Below are positions 1 through 7,517 of a stretch of 28,965 nucleotides of DNA, piece by piece. The stretch spans positions 1 to 28,965 of the forward strand of contig CANGRP010000003.1 of assembly GCA_947456005.1 (NCBI GenBank), in the 5' to 3' direction. The DNA is from Caulobacteraceae bacterium (lineage in GTDB: Bacteria; Pseudomonadota; Alphaproteobacteria; Caulobacterales; Caulobacteraceae). The position numbers were made by a program, and so were the translations under genes. The notes under the pieces were generated by a model. That model saw only the letters and a list, made by a program, of their open reading frames with translations. It had not been told where the DNA came from and made no database searches. Position 1 is the stretch's first letter, and every line of letters begins with the position of its first letter.

Positions 1-142
1 CGACCAGGGCGGTGATCCCCAGGCCCGCCCAGTAAATCAGGTGGATCACCTGCCGGGTCATGAGGGTTTCGAAGGACATGAGGTCCCAGAGCATGTCTGG
101 CGTGAACTTCGCCGGCCGGCTGTTCGGTTTCAGATCAAACAT
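1..142 (-). CDS. DUF4282 domain protein, N-terminal part (runs off the window)
   Basis: The first 47 codons of a minus-strand gene are present and the rest lies beyond position 1. The start of the protein reads MFDLKPNSRPAKFTPDML, followed by a segment of the type FETLMTRQVIHLIYWAGLGI that runs into a membrane helix. That pattern (a short polar head, then 'F..L.T...I..IYW.G') is what I know from DUF4282 membrane proteins of unknown function. The ATG at 142-140 overlaps the TGA of a 33-codon ORF in a TGATG junction, and that ORF is joined to flhA the same way. The gene is therefore probably the distal end of the flagellar operon transcript. A link to flagellar function is only positional. I am fairly sure it is a gene and less sure of the family. 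Confidence 0.65.
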   Translation of the reverse strand, partial: MFDLKPNSRPAKFTPDMLWDLMSFETLMTRQVIHLIYWAGLGITALV

Positions 143-243
143 CAGCTTTCCATGTGCTGGACGTCGCCGGCGCGGGAGGGGAACTCGCTAGCAGTCCCTC
201 GGGCAGCCTGCAACATGGCCTGCGGAATCCCCGGGCCCCGCAT
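142..243 (-). CDS. Possible 33-aa translationally coupled small protein between flhA and the DUF4282 gene
   Basis: A 33-codon ORF fills the gap between flhA and the DUF4282 gene exactly. Its ATG (243-241) overlaps the flhA stop as TGATG, and its own TGA (144-142) overlaps the next ATG as TGATG. Third codon positions are mostly G or C, as in neighbouring genes. The peptide begins MRGPGIPQAML and ends QHMES, with no membrane segment or known motif. I do not recognise it. It could be a real small protein. It could also be only a coupling ORF that carries ribosomes from flhA to the next gene, or a chance ORF. The double overlap is the main argument for translation. Confidence 0.4.
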   Translation of the reverse strand: MRGPGIPQAMLQAARGTASEFPSRAGDVQHMES

Positions 244-2342
244 CAGATCACGCCGACCGTCTTCAGACGGGCCCTCGGGTGGACCTCGTTCTGGCTCATG
301 ACCGGCGTCTGGCCCCGGAACCGCTCAATGAGCGACCGCACATAGGGGCGAATGCCAGGGCTTGTCAGCAGGACCGGCGAGTCGCCCACCTGCGCCGCGC
401 GCTCGAAGGCGTCGCCCACCGCACGGATGAACTCCTGCAGCCGGGACGGCGCCATGGAGAGCTGTCGATCCTCGCCATTGCCCACCAGGGATTCAGCGAA
501 AGACGTCTCCCAGTCCGGGGAGAGGGTGATGATCGGCAAGGCGCCGTCGTCGCCGCGGTGGGCGAAGCAGAGCTGGCGGGAAAGCCGTGTCCGGACCTGC
601 TCGACCAGGTTGGTCAGCGAGGCGCTGTGCGGCGCGGCTTCGCTCAGGCCTTCCAGAATGGAAGGCAGGTCCCGGATCGACACGCGCTCGCGGAGCAGGG
701 CCTGGAGAACACGCTGGATCGTCGTGACGGACACGACCGAGGGGATTATGTCGTCCACCAGCTTCTTCTGCTCGTTCGGCAGTTCCCGAAGCAGTTTCTG
801 GACCTCCGCATAGGAGAGCAGGTCCGGCATGTTGTCCTTCAGGATCTCGGTCAGGTGCGTGGTCAGGACCGTCGACGGATCGACCACGGTGTACCCCCGG
901 AAGGTCGCCTCCTCGCGGAGTCCATCCTCAATCCAGGTGGCTGGCAGGCCAAAGGCAGGCTCCCGCATGTGCTCGCCGGGAAGCTCCACCTGCCCGCCAC
1001 GGGGGTCCATGGCCATCAACGAGCCAAGCCGCACCTCTCCTGCGCCAGCCTCCAGCTCCTTGATGCGGATGAGATAGCCTTGCGACGCCAGCCGCATGTT
1101 GTCGAGGATGCGCACGGGCGGCATCACGAAGCCATACTCGGCGGCCAGCGTCTTGCGCAGGGCCTTGATCTGGTCGGTGAGGCGCCTTCCCTCGAGGTCG
1201 TTGATGAGGGGCAGGAGTCCATAGCCCAGCTCGATCTTGATCTCGTCTATGGCCAGGGTCTGGCTGATCGGCTCCTCGACATCCTGCGGTGGAGCAATTG
1301 TGTCCTCCACACCGAGGACGTCCTCAAGTCGGGACCCGGCGGATCGTTTCCAGGCGAGCATTGCAGCGCCGATGGAGAGCAGGACGAAGGGAATGATCGG
1401 CATGCCCGGGATCAGGGCGATGACGCCGGAGGCGGCGGACACCATTCCCAGGCTGATGGGGTTCATCGCCAGCTGGGTGACCAGGGCCTGGTCGGTAGAA
1501 CCTTCCACACCCGCGTTGGAAACCAGGAAGCCGGCGGCGATCGAGATGATCAGGGCCGGGATCTGGGTGACGAGGCCGTCGCCGATGGTCATGAAGGTAT
1601 AGGTCGCTGCGGCGTCGCCCAGCGGCATTCCGTGCTGGAAGGTGCCGATCAGGATCCCGCCGATGATGTTGATCGCGACGATGATGAGGCCGGCGATGGC
1701 GTCCCCGCGGACGAACTTCGAGGCGCCGTCCATGGAGCCGAAGAAGGTCGATTCCTGCTCCAGCTCCTTGCGCCGGCGACGCGACTCGTCCTGGTCGATG
1801 AGGCCGGCCGACAGGTCGGCGTCGATGGCCATCTGCTTCCCGGGCAGGGAGTCGAGGGTAAACCGGGCGGCCACTTCGGCGATCCGTCCGGAACCCTTGG
1901 TGATGACGATGAAGTTCACGATCACCAGGATGGCGAAGACGATGATCCCGATGGTGAAGTTGCCGCCGGTCATCAACCGGCCAAAGGCCTCGATCACCTG
2001 TCCCGCCCCGTGCACGCCCTCGTGGCCGTGGGCGAGGATCAGCCGCGTCGACGCGACGTTCAGGGCGAGGCGAAACAGGGTGGTGACCAGCAGGACGGTC
2101 GGGAAGGAGGTGAAGTCCAGAGGCTTCTTGATGAACAGCGAGGTCATCAGGATCAGGATGGACGAGGCCAGGGAGATGGCCAGCAGGGCGTCCAGCAGGA
2201 AGGCCGGGACAGGCAGGATCAGCAGGACGATGACCGCGACGACACCCAGCGCCAGCGCAACCTCTCCCCGCGCCAGCCACTTGATGACCAGGGCCGGGGT
2301 CAGTCGCTGCGGGGCGCGCCCCGGGAGGATCGTGTCGGTCAC
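243..2342 (-). CDS. flhA: Flagellar type III export gate protein FlhA
   Basis: FlhA forms the export gate in the inner membrane under the MS ring; its cytoplasmic domain docks substrates and chaperones. The 699-residue length is usual for the family. The N-terminal half (about residues 25-330) holds several hydrophobic helices. The conserved FHIPEP-type cytoplasmic loop lies at about 150-215 and includes GKQMAIDADL, a run of arginines, and GSMDGASKFVRGDAIAG with the conserved aspartate at 205. The soluble C-terminal domain fills the rest. The start is GTG at 2342, preceded by GAGGAG. The stop codon overlaps the ATG of a small ORF. It lies 11 nt after flbD and is the last recognised flagellar gene of the operon. 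Confidence 0.97.
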   Translation of the reverse strand: MTDTILPGRAPQRLTPALVIKWLARGEVALALGVVAVIVLLILPVPAFLLDALLAISLASSILILMTSLFIKKPLDFTSFPTVLLVTTLFRLALNVASTRLILAHGHEGVHGAGQVIEAFGRLMTGGNFTIGIIVFAILVIVNFIVITKGSGRIAEVAARFTLDSLPGKQMAIDADLSAGLIDQDESRRRRKELEQESTFFGSMDGASKFVRGDAIAGLIIVAINIIGGILIGTFQHGMPLGDAAATYTFMTIGDGLVTQIPALIISIAAGFLVSNAGVEGSTDQALVTQLAMNPISLGMVSAASGVIALIPGMPIIPFVLLSIGAAMLAWKRSAGSRLEDVLGVEDTIAPPQDVEEPISQTLAIDEIKIELGYGLLPLINDLEGRRLTDQIKALRKTLAAEYGFVMPPVRILDNMRLASQGYLIRIKELEAGAGEVRLGSLMAMDPRGGQVELPGEHMREPAFGLPATWIEDGLREEATFRGYTVVDPSTVLTTHLTEILKDNMPDLLSYAEVQKLLRELPNEQKKLVDDIIPSVVSVTTIQRVLQALLRERVSIRDLPSILEGLSEAAPHSASLTNLVEQVRTRLSRQLCFAHRGDDGALPIITLSPDWETSFAESLVGNGEDRQLSMAPSRLQEFIRAVGDAFERAAQVGDSPVLLTSPGIRPYVRSLIERFRGQTPVMSQNEVHPRARLKTVGVI

Positions 2343-2353
2343 CGTTCAGCTCC

Positions 2354-3721
2354 TCAGGCCGCGCTTGCGCCCATCTGCGGGGCCGGCACGTTCACGCCCG
2401 CCTCCGAGTACTCCTTGAGCTTGTTGCGAAGGGTCCGGATGGAGATGCCGAGGATGTTGGCGGCATGGGTGCGATTACCGAAGCAGTGTTCCAGGGTGTC
2501 GATGATCAACTGCTGCTCCATGGCCGCCACGGTCTGGCCGACGAAACCGCGGGCCACGGCCTCAGCCGCGCTAGCTGCAGCCTGCGCCGTCCGTACGGCG
2601 GGATCGGCGGGACCGAGGGGCTGGCCATCCGGAAGCCGGATGGCGGATTCGTCGATCTCGGGACCGCTGGCCAGGAGGACCGCCCGGTGCATGGCGTTCT
2701 CCAGCTCACGGACATTGCCGGGCCACCGGTGCGCTAGAAGCCTGCGCCGCGCCTCCGAGGACAGAGACTTGGCCTGAACGCCATTAGCGGCGGCGTACTT
2801 GCGGATGAAGAAGTCCGCCATGGGCAGCACGTCCCCCGGACGCTCCCGAAGGGGCGGGAGCCTCAGGTTGACCACGTTCAGGCGGTACAGGAGGTCCTCC
2901 CGGAAGACACCCTCGCGGACCGCCTGGATCAGATCGCGGTTGGAGGTCGCAAGGATGCGAATGTCCACCTTGACCGGCTGGGAGCCGCCCACGCGGTCGA
3001 TCTCCCGTTCCTGGATGGCCCGGAGCAGCTTGGCCTGGAGGCGAGCGTCCATCTCGGAGATCTCATCCAGCAGCAGGGTGCCGCCGTTGGCCTCCTCAAA
3101 CTTACCTATGCGGCGCGCCAGGGCGCCCGTGAACGCACCCTTCTCGTGACCGAACAGCTCGCTCTCAAGGAGGTTCTCGGGGATGGCTGCACAGTTCACC
3201 GAGATGAAGGGCTTGCCGCTCCGGCGCGACTTCAGGTGCACGTGGCGGGCGACGATCTCCTTGCCCGATCCGCTTTCGCCGGTGATCAGGATCGAGGCCT
3301 CGGAGGGGGCCACCTGCTCGGCCATGGCGATCACCGCCCTCATGGCGGCGTCTTCGGCGATCATCGGCCGGTTATCGTCGGAGACGGCCGCCAGCACGGC
3401 GGCGATCATCTCGGCGTCAGGCGGAAGGGGAATGAATTCCTTTGCGCCTGCGCGAATGGCGTCCGCCGCCTTGCGGGCGTCCGGATCCACGCCACAGGCG
3501 ACCACGGGCGCCCGGATGCGTTCCGCCTCGTTGGCGGCGATCAGGGCCCCGATGTCGAGGTTGTAATCCACCAGCAGGAGGTCGGCGCCCTGCCCAGCGC
3601 GCAGGGCGTGGGTGGCGGCGGCGATGGTCTCCACGTGGCTGACCTTGGCCCCCTGGGACATGGCCATCTTCACCGCTGTCGCCATTTGTCCGTTCAGTTG
3701 TCCGACGACCAGAAGTCGCAT
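2354..3721 (-). CDS. flbD: Sigma-54-dependent flagellar transcriptional activator FlbD
   Basis: An NtrC-family regulator of 455 residues. Residues 1-115 are a receiver-like domain. Residues 125-350 are the AAA+ domain, with Walker A GESGSGKE at 148-155, the sigma-54 contact loop GAFTGA at 195-200, and Walker B GGTLLLDE at 213-220. A Fis-type helix-turn-helix lies at about 400-438. The receiver is degenerate: the usual acidic pair near the N terminus is replaced by VGQLN, although D52 is kept. That matches Caulobacter FlbD, which works without classical phosphorylation and is controlled by FliX (family knowledge). FlbD activates late flagellar genes and represses fliF in Caulobacter. The start at 3721 has GGAGACGGAAAC just before it. 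The gene lies between fliN and flhA in the same transcript. Confidence 0.95.
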   Translation of the reverse strand: MRLLVVGQLNGQMATAVKMAMSQGAKVSHVETIAAATHALRAGQGADLLLVDYNLDIGALIAANEAERIRAPVVACGVDPDARKAADAIRAGAKEFIPLPPDAEMIAAVLAAVSDDNRPMIAEDAAMRAVIAMAEQVAPSEASILITGESGSGKEIVARHVHLKSRRSGKPFISVNCAAIPENLLESELFGHEKGAFTGALARRIGKFEEANGGTLLLDEISEMDARLQAKLLRAIQEREIDRVGGSQPVKVDIRILATSNRDLIQAVREGVFREDLLYRLNVVNLRLPPLRERPGDVLPMADFFIRKYAAANGVQAKSLSSEARRRLLAHRWPGNVRELENAMHRAVLLASGPEIDESAIRLPDGQPLGPADPAVRTAQAAASAAEAVARGFVGQTVAAMEQQLIIDTLEHCFGNRTHAANILGISIRTLRNKLKEYSEAGVNVPAPQMGASAA

Positions 3722-3751
3722 GTTTCCGTCTCCGTTACGTCAACCGGGTCC

Positions 3752-4087
3752 TCAGACCTGGGTGTCGCCGTCCTTGATGATTTCCGTCATGGTCACGCCC
3801 AGGCGCTCGTCGACGATCACGACCTCGCCGCGCGCCACCAGGCGATTGTTGACGTAGATGTCGATGGCCTCACCCACCCGGCGGTCCAGCTCGAGCACGC
3901 TGCCGGAGTTGAGCTGGAGCAGCTGTGAGACGCTGAGGGTGGCGCGACCCAGAACCGCCGAGATCGAGACCGGGACGTCAAAGATCGGGGCGAGGTCCGA
4001 GGCCGTCTTCTCCCCATCGTCGCCTCCGGTGGCGGCCGGGTTGCCGTCAGGGCCCAGCTCGTCGAGTTCCAGTTCGTTCTCGCTCAT
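3752..4087 (-). CDS. fliN: Flagellar motor switch protein FliN
   Basis: A 111-residue protein with an acidic, low-complexity N terminus (about residues 1-32). A complete SpoA (surface presentation of antigens) domain follows at about 35-107, with PVSISAVLGRATLSVSQLLQL, GSVLELDR and VNNRLVARGEVVIVDERLGVTMTEI. FliN forms the lower part of the C ring with FliM and FliG and helps capture FliH-FliI at the export gate. The start is 6 nt after the fliH stop, and AGGA at that junction serves as the ribosome binding site. The length is typical of alphaproteobacterial FliN. Confidence 0.95.
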   Translation of the reverse strand: MSENELELDELGPDGNPAATGGDDGEKTASDLAPIFDVPVSISAVLGRATLSVSQLLQLNSGSVLELDRRVGEAIDIYVNNRLVARGEVVIVDERLGVTMTEIIKDGDTQV

Positions 4088-4093
4088 GATGTC

Positions 4094-4744
4094 CTAGCCT
4101 TTCACGCCGGGATCCAGAGGTTCAGCATGCAGTCCCTCTGTCGCCAGGGCGGCCTTCAGGGTGTCCCAGATCCGCTGCGTCGCCGCGTCCGGGTCGTAGC
4201 TTGCCGATCCGTCCCCGAAATCGAGGGTGAAGGCGGCGCTCGTGAGCCCGGCGTCGTCCCGGACGAGGATCTGTCCGGTGAAGCCCGCCGCGGCGGCCGT
4301 CGCCGAGAGAATCTCCTGCAGGCCCTCTGCTCGCCCGGGCGCCACGGTGACCATCAGCTTTGGCTCGGACTCGATCTCCCGCGCCAGACTCTCGAGGGCC
4401 TTCTGGAGGGCCGCTTGCGGAAACAGCTCCAGCACCTCGCCCGCGATCGCCCGGCCGCAGGCGAGGGCCAGGGCGGCGGAACCTTCCCGATGCGCATGGG
4501 CGATACGGGCCAGCCCTCCCAAGCCCTCCTCGGCGCTTCGGGCGATCTCTGCAAGGGCGCGCGCCTGCAAGGCGGCCATCTCCCCCAGCGCCTTCTGCTC
4601 GCCCTCCGAGAAGGCCTGGGCGCGCAGGGCCTCAACCTCCTCGGCGGAAAAGAAACGCTTCTGCCGCGCCTTCGACTGGGTCACGTTGCCGCCGCCGTCG
4701 AAGACAGTGTCAAAGCCGAATTTTTCGAGGATGGGCTCGCTCAT
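4094..4744 (-). CDS. fliH: Flagellar export ATPase regulator FliH (Caulobacter FlbE)
   Basis: A 216-residue protein in the position occupied by flbE/fliH in the Caulobacter fliF operon. The N terminus contains KARQKRFFSAEEVEALRAQAFSEGEQKA. A long alanine-, glutamate- and arginine-rich helix (about residues 35-100) follows, typical of the FliH coiled stalk that binds the ATPase FliI. The C-terminal part (about 110-205) is an alpha/beta domain resembling the FliH/HrpE/V-ATPase E-subunit fold. Sequence conservation in this family is weak, so the call rests on helix character plus gene order. The ATG overlaps the fliG stop by one base (TGATG), indicating translational coupling. Confidence 0.88.
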   Translation of the reverse strand: MSEPILEKFGFDTVFDGGGNVTQSKARQKRFFSAEEVEALRAQAFSEGEQKALGEMAALQARALAEIARSAEEGLGGLARIAHAHREGSAALALACGRAIAGEVLELFPQAALQKALESLAREIESEPKLMVTVAPGRAEGLQEILSATAAAAGFTGQILVRDDAGLTSAAFTLDFGDGSASYDPDAATQRIWDTLKAALATEGLHAEPLDPGVKG

Positions 4745-5778
4745 CAGTAGATCAGCTCATCATCGCCGCTGGAGCCAGCCAGCATGATCTCGCCCCTCTG
4801 GGCCAGTTCCTTGGCGCTCTGCACCATGGCCATCTGGGCCTGGTCGACGTCTCGCAGGCGCACCGGCCCCATATTCTCCATGTCCTCGCGCAGGATCCGC
4901 GCGGCGCGCTCTGACATGTTGGAGAAGAAGAGGTTCCTGAGGTCTTCAGAGGCGCCTTTCAGGGCCAGTCCCAGCTGGGCCTTGTCGACAGCCCTCAGCA
5001 GGGTCTGGACGCCGCCGGGATCCAGCTTGGACAGGTCCTCGAAGACGAACATCAGGGCCCGGATACGCTCGGCGCTGTCCCGATTGCGCTCCTCGAGGGC
5101 GGAGATGAAGCGGGTCTCGGTCTGCCGGTCGAAGGAGTTGAAGATCTCGGCCATCATCTCGTGGCTGTCGCGCTTTGAGGTGCGGGCCAGGTTCGACATG
5201 AACTCGGTGCGCAAGGTTTGCTCGATCTTGTCGAGGATCTCCCGCTGGACGGGCTCCATCCGCAGCATGCGGGTGACGCACTCCATGGCGAAGTCCTCAG
5301 GCAGGGCGCCAAGGACCCGCGAAGCGTGGTCTGGCTTGACCTTCGACAGCACCACCGCGACGGTCTGCGGGTACTCGTTCTTCAGGTAGTTGGCGAGAAC
5401 ACCCTCGCTGACATTGCCCAGCTTGTCCCACATGGTCCGGCCGGCCGGACCCCGGATTTCCTCCATAAGGTTGTCGACCTTGTCGGGGTCGAGGAAGGAG
5501 GCGAGGAGGCGCTGGGTCTGTTCGAACGAGCCCATGACCGTGCCGCCGCCGGACACGTTGGAGATGAACTCGACGAGGAGGGACTCGACGACAGAGGACT
5601 GGACGTTGCCCAGAGTGGCCATGGCCTGGGAGATCTCGCGGATCTCCTCCTCATCCAGCATCTGCCAGATGGCGGTGTGCTCCTCGCCCAGGGTGAGGAG
5701 GACGATCGCCGCCTTCTCCGGCCCCGTCAGCTGGGAGGGGTCGGTGATCGGGCCTGATTTTGGTCCGCCCTTGCTCAT
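4744..5778 (-). CDS. fliG: Flagellar motor switch protein FliG
   Basis: FliG joins the MS ring (FliF) to the C ring and carries the charged residues that interact with MotA. The 344-residue protein has the N-terminal FliF-binding domain (about 15-105, starting LTGPEKAAIVLLTLGEEHTA). The middle domain has the family motif in the form EYPQTVA at 135-141, where most members have EHPQTVA. The C-terminal domain (about 235-330) contains FEDLSKLD and the segment with conserved charges, SERAARILREDMENMGPVRL. The start overlaps the fliF stop in ATGA, and the stop overlaps the fliH start. Identification is secure. Confidence 0.97.
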   Translation of the reverse strand: MSKGGPKSGPITDPSQLTGPEKAAIVLLTLGEEHTAIWQMLDEEEIREISQAMATLGNVQSSVVESLLVEFISNVSGGGTVMGSFEQTQRLLASFLDPDKVDNLMEEIRGPAGRTMWDKLGNVSEGVLANYLKNEYPQTVAVVLSKVKPDHASRVLGALPEDFAMECVTRMLRMEPVQREILDKIEQTLRTEFMSNLARTSKRDSHEMMAEIFNSFDRQTETRFISALEERNRDSAERIRALMFVFEDLSKLDPGGVQTLLRAVDKAQLGLALKGASEDLRNLFFSNMSERAARILREDMENMGPVRLRDVDQAQMAMVQSAKELAQRGEIMLAGSSGDDELIY

Positions 5779-7397
5779 GCGGACTGGTGCAGCCAGGTGC
5801 GGAGCATGGCCACGGACTCTTCAGGGTGCGATTCCACGAACTCGGCGACGCGCTTCACGGAACTGGCCTTCACCTGACCCTCGATCCGGGCGATCTCGAT
5901 CCTCTGCTCCATTTCGGTCTGGTCAGGACCGGGAAGGGCGAGAGGCTCGCCGGTCGAGGGATCGACCGGAAGCATCCTCGGGCCGTCAACCGTTGTGACC
6001 AGCCGCGTCACGCCGCCCCGGGGGCCTGCGCCGCCGCCAAACAGCGGGCGGACGACGAAGAAGATGGTCAGGAGAGCGACGATGAACAGGATCACCCACT
6101 GAATGATCTGCATGATGTCGTTCTTGTCGAAGCCCATGAGGGGGTTGGCTGCGACCACGCCGCCGCCAAGACCATCTGCGCTGGGAAACTGGACGTTGAT
6201 CACAGTCACCTGGTCACCGCGCTGCTGGTCGAAGCCGACGGCGGTGCGGACCAGTTGCTCGATCCGCTGCATCTCCGCCGCTGGGCGCGGGGTATAGGCG
6301 CCAGGCTTGCCGTCCTCGCCGGCGGGGGCGGTGACGCCGTCCACGGCGACGGCGACGGACAGGCGCTTGATCTGGCCCGGCTCCTTCACCTCGGTACGGA
6401 TGGTCTTGGAGATGTCGTAGTTCGTGGTGGTGCCCGTACGACCGGAGGTCGATGCGATCAGTCCGTCGGGATTGGCTGGCGCTCCCGGGATGTTGGCCGC
6501 CGCCGTCACCTGACCCGTCTGGTTTGGTTGGTTCTCGTTGGCGTTCTCCTCGCTGGTCGTCTCAGAGCGAACCACCTGGCCGTCCGGGTCGAATGTCTCT
6601 TCCTGGATGGTGACCTGGGACAGGTCGAGTTCCGCGGTGACAGTGACCCGCGCCTTCCCCTGTCCGACCACGCCCTCGACCATGGTCTTCACGGTCTTGG
6701 CGATCCGCGCCTCAACCGCGGACTTTCGGCCATCCGCAGCCATGGCGTCGCCTTCCGCGCCTCCCGAGAGGGTCTTGGCGTGCTGGTCGACCACCGTGAC
6801 CCGTTCAGGTTTCATGTTCGGTACGGCGCCCGCCACCAGGTTCTGGATGGCGCGGACCTGTTCCGGCGAAGGCTCACGCGCGCCGACGGCGATGCTGACC
6901 GATGCGGACGGCTGCTGGATCTCGTCCTCGAAGAGCTCCTTCTTCGGCAGGACAAGATGGACACGGGCGGAGGTGACGCCATCCAGGCTCTGGATGGTGC
7001 GGGCCAGTTCGCCCTCAAGGGCCCTCTGGCGATTGAGTTGCTGGACGAAATCCGTCTGCCCCACAACGCTGGACTGATCGAAGATCTCGTAACCGACGGA
7101 CCCGGCGGTGGGCAGGCCCTCGCCCGAAAGAAGCAGACGGGTGGAGGCGACCTGATCGCGGGCGACCATGATGGTCGAGCCGTCTCCCTTGGCCTCGTAG
7201 CGGATGTTGGCCTGATCCAGCGCCTGGGTGATCTGTCCGGCCTCCTTGAGGTCCAGATTGGAGTAGAGCAGGGCGTTGGGCTGACCCAGGTTCATGAAGA
7301 CCGCCGCCATAGCAGCGACGATGCCCACGCCGATGCCTGCGAAGGCGGCGAGGCGCCCCAGGCCAAATCTCTGCAGGGAAGCGAAAATCCCGTTCAC
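5775..7397 (-). CDS. fliF: Flagellar MS-ring protein FliF
   Basis: FliF is the inner-membrane ring on which the flagellum is built. The 540-residue protein has one membrane helix near the N terminus (about 16-35) and a second at about 428-450. Between them lies a large periplasmic part containing YscJ/FliF ring-building motifs, for example LLSGEGLPTAGSVGYEIFD and LNRQRALEGELARTIQSL. The cytoplasmic tail ends in an acidic FliG-binding segment (VAEFVESHPEESVAMLRTWLHQ). The start codon is GTG at 7397. It is the first gene of the six-gene flagellar operon and follows a palindrome-rich, relatively AT-rich region, the probable promoter. Confidence 0.97.
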   Translation of the reverse strand: MNGIFASLQRFGLGRLAAFAGIGVGIVAAMAAVFMNLGQPNALLYSNLDLKEAGQITQALDQANIRYEAKGDGSTIMVARDQVASTRLLLSGEGLPTAGSVGYEIFDQSSVVGQTDFVQQLNRQRALEGELARTIQSLDGVTSARVHLVLPKKELFEDEIQQPSASVSIAVGAREPSPEQVRAIQNLVAGAVPNMKPERVTVVDQHAKTLSGGAEGDAMAADGRKSAVEARIAKTVKTMVEGVVGQGKARVTVTAELDLSQVTIQEETFDPDGQVVRSETTSEENANENQPNQTGQVTAAANIPGAPANPDGLIASTSGRTGTTTNYDISKTIRTEVKEPGQIKRLSVAVAVDGVTAPAGEDGKPGAYTPRPAAEMQRIEQLVRTAVGFDQQRGDQVTVINVQFPSADGLGGGVVAANPLMGFDKNDIMQIIQWVILFIVALLTIFFVVRPLFGGGAGPRGGVTRLVTTVDGPRMLPVDPSTGEPLALPGPDQTEMEQRIEIARIEGQVKASSVKRVAEFVESHPEESVAMLRTWLHQSA

Positions 7398-7431
7398 GGT
7401 CCGCAGTCTCCCACCGCCGGCCGCAAGGTGT

Positions 7432-7444
7432 GCAGTTCCTGCCG
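7432..7444 (-). promoter_or_regulatory. Possible FlbD-binding (ftr-like) site upstream of fliF
   Basis: The minus strand reads CGGCAGGAACTGC. This fits the core I recall for Caulobacter ftr sites (CGGC, two bases, AA, three bases, GC) with one mismatch. It is 35 bases upstream of the fliF GTG. In Caulobacter, FlbD represses fliF through such a site, and flbD is in this same operon, so feedback control is plausible. It overlaps one arm of an inverted repeat. This is a motif match by eye only. Confidence 0.35.
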
Positions 7445-7458
7445 ACGTGTAGGCAGGA
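7437..7458. repeat. Inverted repeat 1 in the fliF promoter region
   Basis: TCCTGCC (7437-7443) and GGCAGGA (7452-7458) are perfect 7-base arms separated by 8 bases. It overlaps the FlbD-like site and immediately abuts a second inverted repeat with the same arm length and spacing. It is a candidate operator; which protein binds is not shown by the sequence. Confidence 0.4.
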
Positions 7459-7490
7459 TTTACCCAGTAGTTGGTAAATGAGACGTTTAC
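7458..7490. promoter_or_regulatory. Inverted repeat 2 and TTTAC/GTAAA cluster; possible CtrA-type or other operator for fliF
   Basis: ATTTACC (7458-7464) and GGTAAAT (7473-7479) form a perfect inverted repeat with an 8-base spacer. A further TTTAC (7486-7490) pairs with GTAAA (7474-7478) across 7 bases. In this GC-rich DNA the AT-rich cluster stands out. fliF is a CtrA-dependent class II gene in Caulobacter. The TTTACC half-sites differ by one base from the TTAACC half of CtrA boxes, but the symmetry is inverted rather than direct, so CtrA binding is uncertain. Confidence 0.35.
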
Positions 7491-7517
7491 GCGGTCGTCA
7501 GATGCGAGGTCCCCAGC

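Noticed and set aside
279..2777. 832-codon plus-strand ORF opposite flhA and flbD
   Set aside because: It is antisense to two clear flagellar genes and has a low-complexity, Asp/Gly/Gln/Arg-rich translation typical of a mirror frame in GC-rich DNA.
5760..7481. 573-codon plus-strand ORF opposite fliF
   Set aside because: Shadow of fliF; the translation is His/Arg/Asp-rich with no recognisable domain.
7398..7517. Sigma-54 promoter for fliF
   Set aside because: No GG and GC elements with the required 10-base separation were found; fliF is a sigma-54-independent class II gene in Caulobacter.
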